DNA of 5,892 nucleotides, from NCBI GenBank assembly GCA_002434005.1, contig DJJF01000026.1, positions 3,333 through 9,224 on the forward strand. Direction: 5' to 3'. Below the pieces are notes generated by a model. The model was not told where the DNA came from. It worked only from the letters and a program-made list of their open reading frames with translations, and searched no databases. Numbering within the stretch: position 1 is the stretch's first letter; each line of letters begins with the position of its first letter. This document shows, piece by piece, positions 1 through 4,817 of the stretch. The DNA is from Candidatus Saccharibacteria bacterium UBA6575. Lineage in GTDB: Bacteria; Patescibacteriota; Saccharimonadia; Saccharimonadales; Saccharimonadaceae. The translations under genes and the position numbers were made by a program.

Positions 1-277
1 CCTCGATATAGTCATCGAGCAGTCGCCGAGCCTGGTCGTGGGCTGACGTGTCATCGCCTTCTTGTGTGAAGCCAAGAGAGTCCGCTTCGCTTGCGAGTAT
101 TGCTGCATTTTCCGCTCTCCGTCCGGGCTCGATAGTAAGTGTTGTAGGATCGATACCTAGAGTAGCAAAAACTTCATTCGCCTTATCAACGTCATTTGCT
201 ATGTTGTCCTTGTCATCAGAAGGTGCGTCGACGATGTTCTCAGTCTCTGCAGTATGTTTATTTATGCTTTCGTGCAT
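1..277 (-). CDS. Hypothetical acidic protein, partial (C-terminus beyond the left edge)
   Basis: The minus strand is open from an ATG at 277 to the window edge, giving 92 complete codons without a stop. The plus-strand frame over the same bases is a shadow of it. The product starts MHESINKHTAETENIVDAPS and is rich in Asp, Glu, Ala and Asn. The first 30 or so residues look disordered. After that, segments such as NEVFATLGIDP and DQARRLLDDYIE look helical. There is no signal peptide, membrane segment, cysteine pair or motif that I recognise. The start is chosen because a near-consensus promoter ends 6 nt upstream and there is no Shine-Dalgarno sequence, matching the leaderless pattern of neighbouring genes. 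It has its own promoter, so it is not an operon member with the GC-rich gene upstream. Function is unknown. Confidence 0.75.
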   Translation of the reverse strand, partial: MHESINKHTAETENIVDAPSDDKDNIANDVDKANEVFATLGIDPTTLTIEPGRRAENAAILASEADSLGFTQEGDDTSAHDQARRLLDDYIE

Positions 278-283
278 GATAGC

Positions 284-312
284 ATATTAGCATAAGTATT
301 AAGTATTGTCAA
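284..312 (-). promoter_or_regulatory. Strong leaderless-type promoter for the partial left gene
   Basis: Read on the minus strand, TTGACA (307-312) is a perfect -35 box. It is followed by a 17-nt spacer ending in TGC and the -10 box TAATAT (284-289). Exactly 6 nt separate the -10 box from the ATG at 277, so the usual start point would fall on the A of the ATG. This is the best sigma-70-type promoter in the window and the clearest case of the recurring leaderless arrangement. Confidence 0.8.
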
Positions 313-536
313 TAGAAGGCTTCGTTATGCGAGATACGCAGTCGCGCTCCACGGCCACTTCTACGCGCGCTTCTTCCTGGCCATCCGAAGTCTAGAGGCT
401 CCGATTACCAGCCTTCGAGTAACGAATGGGCTGTCGAGGACGTGGTTTTCGACACCCCGCGTTCTTGTCGGCCTTTTCAATTGGCTAAAATAGTTCTAAC
501 TTCATATAGTTTGCTGTACCACGCTTCCGTTAAATG
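313..536. other. Gene-free stretch with a GC-rich relic-like segment
   Basis: No intact gene is visible on either strand. From about 329 to 475 the sequence is clearly more GC-rich than its flanks. A plus-strand frame is open from 296 to the TAG at 491-493 (about 65 codons), but it has no ATG or GTG near its beginning. Its end would read TPRVLVGLFNWLK, a product I do not recognise. The segment also contains a TTCGTTA/TAACGAA inverted pair (321-327, 420-426) and TGTCGA...TCGACA (432-454), both within chance expectation. It could be the decayed end of a foreign gene, possibly from the same source as the GC-rich gene to the right, or simply spacer DNA. Confidence 0.35.
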
Positions 537-566
537 AAAATCACCTCTGTTAAACGAGGTGATTTT
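537..566 (-). terminator. Intrinsic terminator hairpin (symmetric, possibly bidirectional)
   Basis: AAAATCACCTC (537-547) and GAGGTGATTTT (556-566) form a perfect 11-bp stem around an 8-nt loop. Read leftwards, the descending arm ends in TTTT followed by CATTT, so it fits as the terminator of the minus-strand GC-rich gene that ends at 704. Read rightwards it also ends in TTTT. Its layout closely resembles the hairpin at 2497-2523: both are preceded by ATGAAAA on the plus strand and both have a CTC/GAG core next to the loop. Confidence 0.75.
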
Positions 567-625
567 AGCATTCTCTGTAATCAGTTTTCTATATTCACAA
601 TGGGCATTGTGTGCATAGAGAACTG

Positions 626-690
626 CCGGGAAAGAAGGTGGCAATATAGTGTCGCAATGCGCAACGCTACATCACCTCCAACTTCCCCGG
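626..690 (-). other. Large imperfect hairpin just downstream of the GC-rich gene
   Basis: On the minus strand CTTCCCCGG's complement (682-690) pairs with 626-634, and after a 3-nt bulge (679-681) the complement of CACCTC (673-678) pairs with 635-640. This gives 15 paired positions in total around a loop of about 32 nt. Two pairs are G-U on the minus-strand RNA but A-C mismatches on the plus strand, so the structure is better as minus-strand RNA. It starts 14 nt past the stop of the 704-1876 gene. No T-tract follows, so it may protect or process the 3' end, with the hairpin at 537-566 doing the terminating. Confidence 0.45.
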
Positions 691-703
691 AAACTCTCTG
701 CTA

Positions 704-1876
704 CTACTTCGGGCGCCGCTGGTTCATGCCGCGCATGAAGTCCTGCGTCGACGGGTCACCGTCGACTGCCGCCTTGAATGCGGCCTCCTCCTCGCCGACG
801 AGACGCTCACCCCTGATCGCCTTGGTAACTCCGACGAGGAAGTTGCCGATGTTCGGCTGGTTCTCCACGACGGCGTCGGGATGACAGAACTGAGCGACAT
901 CAGCGATACCGCCGGGACCGTCGAGACGGAACCCGAAGGACTCGCGGTCCCACTTGTCCGCGTCGAGCGTGGTGAAGTGACGTACGAACACACCCATGCG
1001 CTCGTACATGTCACGACCCCACGCCTGACGGCCGTCCTGGTACCAATACCCGGCATCCGAGACGCTGTGAACCGCACGAAAGATGCGCTCGTGTAGCGTG
1101 GGCGAAGCTTCCAAGGGAGCCCAGTGCCACGACTCGTAGACGCTGATCGACTCCGGGATGGGGAGCGCCTTGTCGCCGAAAGCGTACTGGCTGTACTCCT
1201 TGCCCTCCCAGACCTTCACCTCGTCGTAGTTGATGTGGTGACCGAAGATGTCCTTCGGCTCGATGACCGTCTCGTCATTGACGGGGTCGCCCATGTGGCG
1301 CAGGTGGAACCGCAGCTTGATGAGCTGCCGATCGTCTTCGTCGACGAGCTCCCACTTGGCGCTGTGCTCGTCGAGGTAGACCTCGGCTTGCTCAGCGGTC
1401 ATGATGCTCCAGCCGCCCGGCTCGATCTCACGCTCCAGGTAGAGCCACCCCGCGTCGGTGTCCCAACGCTTGACGGTCATCCGGAGGTACGGGTCGAACC
1501 AGCCGTGCTCCGTGCTCACGAACCTGAACGAGATGGTCGATCCCTCAATCATCTCGTAGAACGTGACCTCGCCACAGACCTCACAGGTGTGACCGTGCAT
1601 GCGAATGCCTTGCCGGCTGATGTACGACTGGCAACTCTTGCACTTGCCACGGTCGATGTCATCGAGCCGCGCGTACCAGAGTGACCAGCCGTTCTGCTCC
1701 ATCTGTTCGGGGGTGGTACGCCCTTCCTTGATGGAGTAGCCGTCGATCCGCTGATCGGTTACGTTGTAGCCGGTGGTTCGGAGTGTCTCGAGAGCGATCT
1801 TGAGGGCTTCGGGGGTTTTGCAGTACAGGTCACCAGCGACCCAGACTGCGTCGTTGGTCGGAATGGTGACAGTCAT
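704..1876 (-). CDS. Unrecognised 390-residue GC-rich protein with zinc-ribbon-like motif
   Basis: This is an intact 390-codon frame with tandem TAG stops (701-706). I do not recognise the family. The N-terminal 70 residues look globular, including NGWSLWYARLDD. C79-x2-C82 and C98-x2-C101 are spaced like a zinc ribbon. The rest is rich in Trp, Tyr, His and acidic residues, for example YESWHWAP around 247-254 and GYWYQDGRQAW around 276-286. The C-terminal 40 residues are charged and probably helical. There is no signal peptide or membrane segment, so it is likely cytoplasmic. The start is fixed by AGAGGA at 1880-1885 on the minus strand. Base use differs sharply from the neighbours: line 1201-1260 is 34/60 G+C by hand count against 20/60 for 2881-2940 in the Nudix gene, and third positions are mostly G or C. 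This suggests recent transfer, perhaps from an actinobacterial host or one of its phages (inference). Confidence 0.85.
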   Translation of the reverse strand: MTVTIPTNDAVWVAGDLYCKTPEALKIALETLRTTGYNVTDQRIDGYSIKEGRTTPEQMEQNGWSLWYARLDDIDRGKCKSCQSYISRQGIRMHGHTCEVCGEVTFYEMIEGSTISFRFVSTEHGWFDPYLRMTVKRWDTDAGWLYLEREIEPGGWSIMTAEQAEVYLDEHSAKWELVDEDDRQLIKLRFHLRHMGDPVNDETVIEPKDIFGHHINYDEVKVWEGKEYSQYAFGDKALPIPESISVYESWHWAPLEASPTLHERIFRAVHSVSDAGYWYQDGRQAWGRDMYERMGVFVRHFTTLDADKWDRESFGFRLDGPGGIADVAQFCHPDAVVENQPNIGNFLVGVTKAIRGERLVGEEEAAFKAAVDGDPSTQDFMRGMNQRRPK

Positions 1877-1917
1877 GATTCCTCTTCTCGTAGTAGTTTG
1901 CGACTATCGAGCAACAT
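1873..1917 (-). CDS. Possible 14-residue upstream ORF coupled to the GC-rich gene
   Basis: In the leader of the 704-1876 gene, an ATG at 1917 opens a frame encoding MLLDSRKLLREEES. Its TGA stop overlaps the ATG of the main gene as ATGA (1873-1876), an arrangement typical of translational coupling. The main gene's Shine-Dalgarno sequence lies inside this small frame. No clear Shine-Dalgarno sequence precedes its own ATG. A second ATG 4 nt further upstream (1921) would give only MYVAR. It may be a leader peptide, a remnant of a donor operon, or chance, which is a real possibility for 14 codons. Confidence 0.25.
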   Translation of the reverse strand: MLLDSRKLLREEES

Positions 1918-1998
1918 ACATTAATCAAAATACGCTATTCGATAGCCACAACAGAGAGCTGTTAAGGTACTTTGGAAGTTGCAACACCTCAACAAAGT
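1877..1998 (-). promoter_or_regulatory. Structured 5' leader of the GC-rich gene with Shine-Dalgarno sequence
   Basis: If transcription starts about 7 nt past the -10 box at 2005-2010, the mRNA has a leader of roughly 120 nt, unlike the leaderless neighbours. The predicted 5' end begins with ACTTTG...CAAAGT pairing (1969-1974 with 1993-1998) that encloses the palindrome GTTGCAAC (1978-1985). Further on there is GCTAT-TCG-ATAGC (1934-1946, plus-strand reading). Overlapping it, CTATCGA (1904-1910) can pair with TCGATAG (1939-1945). The last two are mutually exclusive, as in attenuator or switch leaders. AGAGGA (1880-1885) is the Shine-Dalgarno sequence, 3 nt from the ATG. No known riboswitch class is recognised. 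Confidence 0.45.
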
Positions 1999-2004
1999 AT
2001 ATTT

Positions 2005-2033
2005 ATTATAGCACAATTACTATAAATAATCAA
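2005..2033 (-). promoter_or_regulatory. Extended -10 promoter for the GC-rich gene
   Basis: Read on the minus strand: TTGATT (2028-2033), a 17-nt spacer ending in TGC, then the exact consensus TATAAT (2005-2010). It has the same TGCTA core as other promoters in this window, so although the reading frame it serves is GC-rich, the promoter is of local type and lies in AT-rich DNA. The start codon lies about 130 nt downstream. Confidence 0.75.
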
Positions 2034-2056
2034 TAGCACACGCTGATTGTGAGCTT

Positions 2057-2065
2057 TGATATTAT
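2057..2065 (+). promoter_or_regulatory. Extended -10 (TGATATTAT), leaderless type
   Basis: TGA followed by TATTAT (2060-2065) ends exactly 6 nt before the ATG at 2072. There is no convincing -35 box at the normal distance and no Shine-Dalgarno sequence, so transcription would begin at the start codon. The same TATTAT plus 6-nt geometry appears in front of the 3233 gene. Confidence 0.6.
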
Positions 2066-2071
2066 TAAAAT

Positions 2072-2428
2072 ATGAAGTTGTACATATCTCATTCATCGGG
2101 TTTTGATTATACGAGTGGCCTTTACGCCCCACTTAAAAAGTCAATTGCGCGAGACCACGATATTTTCTTTCCGCATGATAGCAAAGACGTAGTTAATTCG
2201 AAGAGTATTATCCAAGAGAGTGATCTTATCTTGGCCGAAGTATCTTACCCCTCGACTGGTCAAGGAATTGAACTTGGCTGGGGAGACGCGGAAGGCATCC
2301 GCATCATTTGCTTCTACAAGGCTGGTTCTTCGCCATCCAGTGCTATTGAGCTAATTAGCAGTTCGTCATTCGAATATGCATCGATGGACGAAATGCTTAG
2401 TAAATTGACCGCCGAATTATCTGCATAA
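2072..2428 (+). CDS. Nucleoside 2-deoxyribosyltransferase / deoxynucleotide N-hydrolase-like protein
   Basis: The 118-residue product has the layout of the nucleoside 2-deoxyribosyltransferase superfamily, which includes the deoxynucleoside 5'-monophosphate N-glycosidase DNPH1/Rcl. A first strand MKLYISHS carries Tyr4 at the place of the family's N-terminal Tyr. The signature SDLILAEVSYPSTGQGIELGW (50-70) holds the expected catalytic Glu67 in GIELGW. RIICFYKAGSSPSSAI (78-92) follows as the next strand and loop. Family members break or exchange N-glycosidic bonds of deoxynucleosides or their monophosphates in the cytoplasm. The Asp found about eight residues before the SD pair in DNPH1 aligns here with Ser43/Asn42, so activity may be altered or lost. 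At 118 residues it is short for the family. A Nudix gene follows 125 bp downstream but has its own promoter. The family call is fairly firm; the substrate is unknown. Confidence 0.75.
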   Translation: MKLYISHSSGFDYTSGLYAPLKKSIARDHDIFFPHDSKDVVNSKSIIQESDLILAEVSYPSTGQGIELGWGDAEGIRIICFYKAGSSPSSAIELISSSSFEYASMDEMLSKLTAELSA

Positions 2429-2430
2429 TC

Positions 2431-2455
2431 AACCTACTGTCCTCCTGTGTAGGTT
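2431..2455 (+). other. Small inverted repeat after the deoxyribosyltransferase-like gene
   Basis: AACCTAC (2431-2437) and GTAGGTT (2449-2455) form a perfect 7-bp stem around an 11-nt loop, beginning 2 nt after the stop codon. It has no T-tract, so it is probably a 3'-end stabilising hairpin rather than a terminator. The proper terminator lies about 40 nt further on. Confidence 0.4.
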
Positions 2456-2496
2456 CTTACATCTTCTAGTAAGGTGTACCATTTGCATGTAACATG

Positions 2497-2523
2497 AAAA
2501 CTATCTCGTAAGAGGTAGTTTTT
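2497..2523 (+). terminator. Intrinsic terminator of the deoxyribosyltransferase-like gene
   Basis: AAAACTATCTC (2497-2507) pairs with GAGGTAGTTTT (2512-2522) through an 11-bp stem with one T-G wobble and a GTAA tetraloop, followed by a run of T (2519-2523). It separates the gene ending at 2428 from the Nudix gene starting at 2554. Confidence 0.8.
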
Positions 2524-2541
2524 GTTTATTAAAGAATAAAG

Positions 2542-2547
2542 TATGCT
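2542..2547 (+). promoter_or_regulatory. Probable -10 box (TATGCT) of the Nudix gene
   Basis: TATGCT ends 6 nt before the ATG at 2554, the same distance as in the neighbouring genes, and lies just past the upstream terminator. It lacks the TG extension and a clear -35 box, so it is weaker evidence than the other promoters. The position is its main support. Confidence 0.4.
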
Positions 2548-2553
2548 GAAAGT

Positions 2554-3072
2554 ATGGATGACGAAATACTCGACCTTGTTGACCGAAATGATGTAGTCAT
2601 CGGAACTATAAACAGAATGGATTACCAGCGAATTCTTAATGAAGATCTAGGGTACATACGTGCGGTCGATCTATTTATCGTTAATAGCAAGGGTCAAGTG
2701 TATGTGCCAACAAGAACAGCAGATAAAACAATAGCTCCAAATGGTTATGACTTCAGTGTTGGAGGCCACGTTGGCTCTGGTGAAAATTATATTGGAACAC
2801 TAGTTCGAGAAGCCGACGAAGAACTTAATATGGTAGTGGATCCTAAAGAGGTAACGTTAATTGATAAAACAATTCTCGATGAAATTCGATACATTCGTCA
2901 TCTATACCTACTTAAGAGTGACTTAACACCCGATTATAATCCTGGCGATTTCGTAAAAGCAGAATGGATGATGCCCTCTGAACTAATAGAAGAGATTGAT
3001 AATGGCCATCCTGCTAAGAGTAATTTAAAGGCATCGCTTGATACATTAAAGGAATGGTTAGCATTGGAGTAA
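2554..3072 (+). CDS. Nudix hydrolase, isopentenyl-diphosphate isomerase-like subgroup
   Basis: The 172-residue protein contains a Nudix box at 71-93: G71, five residues, E77, seven residues, then READEELNM (85-93). E86, E89 and E90 are the expected metal ligands. The usual Gly of EExG is Asn92, a mild deviation. The N-terminal LVDRNDVVIGTINR (8-21), then YIRAVDLFIVNSKGQVYVPTRT (34-55) and the DFSVGGHV lead-in to the box, match the layout of the IPP-isomerase-like/YfcD Nudix subgroup. Nudix enzymes hydrolyse nucleoside diphosphate-X bonds with Mg2+ or Mn2+; members of this subgroup often have unknown substrates. A true IPP isomerase is less likely because I do not see its active-site Cys region. 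The gene is clearly AT-rich. The start is the first ATG after the -10 box, with no Shine-Dalgarno sequence. With the preceding gene it suggests a nucleotide clean-up or salvage role (inference). Confidence 0.85.
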   Translation: MDDEILDLVDRNDVVIGTINRMDYQRILNEDLGYIRAVDLFIVNSKGQVYVPTRTADKTIAPNGYDFSVGGHVGSGENYIGTLVREADEELNMVVDPKEVTLIDKTILDEIRYIRHLYLLKSDLTPDYNPGDFVKAEWMMPSELIEEIDNGHPAKSNLKASLDTLKEWLALE

Positions 3073-3109
3073 TTTGGCTCTAACGATGTCCATTATGCTC
3101 TATCAACAA

Positions 3110-3123
3110 CCCCCCCTTTTTTT
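3110..3123 (+). repeat. C7T7 homopolymer pair
   Basis: Seven C (3110-3116) are followed directly by seven T (3117-3123), 38 nt after the Nudix stop. GGTGG (3124-3128) follows and could fold back weakly on the C run with a mismatch. It may be part of a poor terminator for the Nudix gene. Such adjoining homopolymers are also prone to slippage and sequencing error. Confidence 0.6.
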
Positions 3124-3173
3124 GGTGGCGCTCTGCAAGAATGCGAGAACCGTAAGGTTTGATTGTTAGTCTG

Positions 3174-3193
3174 GTGCTCGAAACATTCGGCAC
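3174..3193 (+). other. Small hairpin upstream of the 69-residue gene
   Basis: GTGC, a bulged T, CGAA, the loop ACA, TTCG and GCAC form an 8-bp stem with one bulge. It ends 28 nt before the -10 box TATTAT of the next gene. It could be an operator next to the -35 region or a 3'-end structure of the Nudix transcript; there is no T-tract. Confidence 0.35.
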
Positions 3194-3217
3194 ATAGATT
3201 AATATGCGCTAATCGGG

Positions 3218-3226
3218 TGCTATTAT
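3218..3226 (+). promoter_or_regulatory. Extended -10 (TGCTATTAT), leaderless type
   Basis: TGC plus TATTAT (3221-3226) ends 6 nt before the ATG at 3233. A weak -35-like TTAATA lies 16 nt upstream of the hexamer (3199-3204). No Shine-Dalgarno sequence is present, so the transcript is predicted to start at the ATG. Confidence 0.65.
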
Positions 3227-3232
3227 TATGTT

Positions 3233-3442
3233 ATGGAAAAACCGCAGACTCATCTGACTGTTTCGGAAAAACTAAGGCGTAAAGTCGGTCGAGTCATTGG
3301 CCAAGGCCACGATCCTGAGACTGGTCGCAGCAATGCCGAAGAGCGCATGATCCGCATTATGCAAGAGCGCGGCGGTGGAGGCTTTAGGATACTTCGTTCG
3401 GCTGAAGTCACACCCAAAAACTATAAACGTTCATCAGAATAA
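3233..3442 (+). CDS. Small basic hypothetical protein
   Basis: The 69-residue product begins MEKPQTHLTVSEKLRRKVGR and ends in tandem TAA stops. It is rich in Arg and Lys, with a central RSNAEERMIRIMQERGGGG stretch (32-50) that looks like a short helix followed by a glycine run. There is no signal peptide, membrane segment or metal-binding motif. I do not recognise the family. The basic charge would suit nucleic-acid or ribosome binding, but that is only a guess. A good extended -10 element at the standard distance from the ATG supports it as a real gene transcribed alone. Confidence 0.65.
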   Translation: MEKPQTHLTVSEKLRRKVGRVIGQGHDPETGRSNAEERMIRIMQERGGGGFRILRSAEVTPKNYKRSSE

Positions 3443-3498
3443 TAAAAGCCAGATAAGTACGAGCCTGCGAATTGCGTAATGCGTACTAAACACGATCA

Positions 3499-3524
3499 TC
3501 ATTGTGCTCACCTGCTCACAGTGA
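3499..3524 (+). promoter_or_regulatory. Operator-like dyad in the LytM-like gene promoter
   Basis: TCATTGTG (3499-3506) and CACAGTGA (3517-3524) are inverted copies matching at 7 of 8 positions around a 10-nt centre. The dyad lies between the proposed -35 and -10 boxes, as a repressor site would. The heptamer TGCTCAC is also repeated directly at 3505-3511 and 3513-3519 inside it. No such dyad is seen at the leaderless promoters nearby. The regulator is unknown. Confidence 0.45.
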
Positions 3525-3530
3525 TTAAAT
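3502..3530 (+). promoter_or_regulatory. Probable promoter of the LytM-like surface protein gene
   Basis: TTGTGC (3502-3507), a 17-nt spacer ending in TGA, and TTAAAT (3525-3530) form an extended -10 promoter of moderate quality. Transcription would start near 3537, leaving a leader of about 27 nt that carries the Shine-Dalgarno sequence GAAAGGG (3552-3558), 5 nt before the ATG at 3564. This is a conventional leadered start, unlike most genes here. Confidence 0.5.
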
Positions 3531-3563
3531 AGCTGCAATATTTTTGTTTACGAAAGGGCATCT

Positions 3564-4754
3564 ATGAAAAATCGTAATCAATCAGGCAGTGCGCATGCTG
3601 TTCTTGTAGTCGTCATTATTCTTGCGCTGCTTGGTGCTTTAGGTTTCGTATTCGTGCGGACTATCGGCAAGAATAACGATCAAAAGAATATGCCCGGCGG
3701 GTCGAGTATTGAAGCGGATTGCAAGGGTTCATCCGGTACGGTGCAAATGAAGCACTCCCCTATGGATCTAAAAGACATTAGCTCAATCATGCCGATCGGA
3801 TTACTAGCTGGCCCGCACGTCACTCCTATTGACCACCTGTACTTTTACCCGAAAGATATGAAAAACCGCGATGCCGCACCTGTCTACGCAATGGCCGATG
3901 GTTACATTACGGGATACAGCGCCCGAACTCAGAATGTACAGGGTGGTGCGCAAAAGGCAGAATACCGTTTATTCATGCAGCACTCCTGCGATTTTTATAG
4001 CTACTTCGACCTAATGACCAGCCTAGACAGTAGCATTGCCAGCCAGATGAAAGACGGCGAAAAATTAAAGGTGCCAATAAAGGCGGGGCAGGTGTTAGGG
4101 CGCGTTGGAGCGCAGTCACTGGATACTGCTATTTATAACTACGCTATGACCCTACCCGGCTTCGTGCGACCGGAGTCGTATGTAGCGGAAGATTGGAAGA
4201 TTCACACCGATGACTTCTTCAAGTATTTTGATGAGCCGTTGAAGTCGCAAATGCTAGCGCTGAACCCTCGGAAGGTCGAACCATATGGCGGAAAGATTGA
4301 TTACGACGTTGCGGGCAAGCTACAAGGTAACTGGTTCCTCGAAGGGACGAATGGGTACGCCGGGCCTGAAAAGTATCACAATGGTCAGAACCCCGATGGG
4401 AAGGGCTACTGGGTAGGCCACTTCTCCATCGCGCCTGATGCTGTGAATGTTGATCTCGTTGATATATCGTTTGGTGAGTACAACGGCCAAGCTACCCAGT
4501 TCACCGCCCTGTCTTCTAGCCCGGATCCTGCACTCGTGGGCCCTAGTGACGGAGTCGTGAAGTACGAGTTAACGCGCTATATCCAACCGACTCCAAACCC
4601 AACCGGCGGTGTAATGGCAAGAGACACGAAAGTTCTTGGAACGGTATTACTGCAGGTACTCGACGGTGGCAAGCTGAAAATGCAGGCATTTCCGGGCAAA
4701 ATGGCCAGCGAGGTTGCTGAATTTACGAGCGCAGCAAAGACGTACGTACGCTAA
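3564..4754 (+). CDS. Membrane-anchored extracytoplasmic protein with degenerate LytM/M23 peptidase-like domain
   Basis: The 396-residue protein starts with a short polar tail and one hydrophobic segment (about 12-32, AVLVVVIILALLGALGFVFV), so it is likely anchored in the membrane with the bulk outside. Residues 78-190 follow the order of a LytM/M23 peptidase barrel: GPHVTPIDHLYF (83-94), APVYAMADGYITGY (105-118), a strand with His140, FYSYFDL where Y-hydrophobic-H is usual, and PIKAGQVLGRVG (171-182). The metal-site pattern is off: His85 and Asp90 are H-x4-D instead of H-x3-D, and the final HxH is missing (DTAIYNY follows instead), so it is probably not an active peptidase. Cys53 and Cys142 are the only cysteines and could form a disulfide. 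The C-terminal 200 residues are unrecognised and beta-rich. A role in cell-wall or host-surface binding would suit an epibiont (inference). The start is set by GAAAGGG 5 nt upstream. Confidence 0.7.
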   Translation: MKNRNQSGSAHAVLVVVIILALLGALGFVFVRTIGKNNDQKNMPGGSSIEADCKGSSGTVQMKHSPMDLKDISSIMPIGLLAGPHVTPIDHLYFYPKDMKNRDAAPVYAMADGYITGYSARTQNVQGGAQKAEYRLFMQHSCDFYSYFDLMTSLDSSIASQMKDGEKLKVPIKAGQVLGRVGAQSLDTAIYNYAMTLPGFVRPESYVAEDWKIHTDDFFKYFDEPLKSQMLALNPRKVEPYGGKIDYDVAGKLQGNWFLEGTNGYAGPEKYHNGQNPDGKGYWVGHFSIAPDAVNVDLVDISFGEYNGQATQFTALSSSPDPALVGPSDGVVKYELTRYIQPTPNPTGGVMARDTKVLGTVLLQVLDGGKLKMQAFPGKMASEVAEFTSAAKTYVR

Positions 4755-4767
4755 AGGTCCTATCCGA

Positions 4768-4788
4768 AATCGCACTGCCATGGCGATT
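4768..4788 (+). other. Short inverted repeat after the LytM-like gene
   Basis: AATCGC (4768-4773) and GCGATT (4783-4788) form a perfect 6-bp stem with a 9-nt loop, 14 nt past the stop codon. It is followed by AGTTG rather than a T-run, so at best it is a weak terminator for the upstream gene or an operator upstream of the next promoter. Confidence 0.3.
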
Positions 4789-4801
4789 AGTTGACTGTAT
4801 T

Positions 4802-4810
4802 TGCTACCAT
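4802..4810 (+). promoter_or_regulatory. Extended -10 (TGCTACCAT), leaderless type
   Basis: TGC plus TACCAT (4805-4810) ends 7 nt before the ATG at 4818. It shares the TGCTAnnAT form with other promoters in the window. A TTG codon at 4791 would lengthen the protein by nine residues, but it lies upstream of this element and lacks a Shine-Dalgarno sequence, so the ATG at 4818 is preferred. Confidence 0.5.
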
Positions 4811-4817
4811 TGTAGTA

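Noticed and set aside
48..290. Plus-strand 80-codon frame at the left edge.
   Set aside because: It is the shadow of the minus-strand partial gene at 1-277, which has a near-consensus promoter at the standard distance.
724..1684. Long frames opposite or overlapping the GC-rich gene (724-1077 minus, 881-1096 and 1124-1684 plus).
   Set aside because: High GC content makes stop codons rare in every frame. These have biased, repetitive composition and no start signals, whereas the 390-codon frame has a Shine-Dalgarno sequence and promoter.
309..2036. TCAATAG occurs at 309-315 and 2030-2036, on either side of the GC-rich block, like a target-site duplication.
   Set aside because: Both copies are part of minus-strand -35 regions (CTATTGAC and CTATTGAT), which explains the match. 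Seven bases is short, and no inverted ends or transposase are present.
1773..2036. Plus-strand 87-codon frame over the start of the GC-rich gene and its leader.
   Set aside because: It crosses the minus-strand start, leader and promoter, and its own start lacks any promoter or ribosome-binding sequence.
4791..4817. TTG start at 4791 for the VC0807-like protein, and TTGACT at the same place as a -35 box.
   Set aside because: The extended -10 element sits between that TTG and the ATG at 4818. TTGACT is only 8 nt from TACCAT, too close to act as its -35 box.
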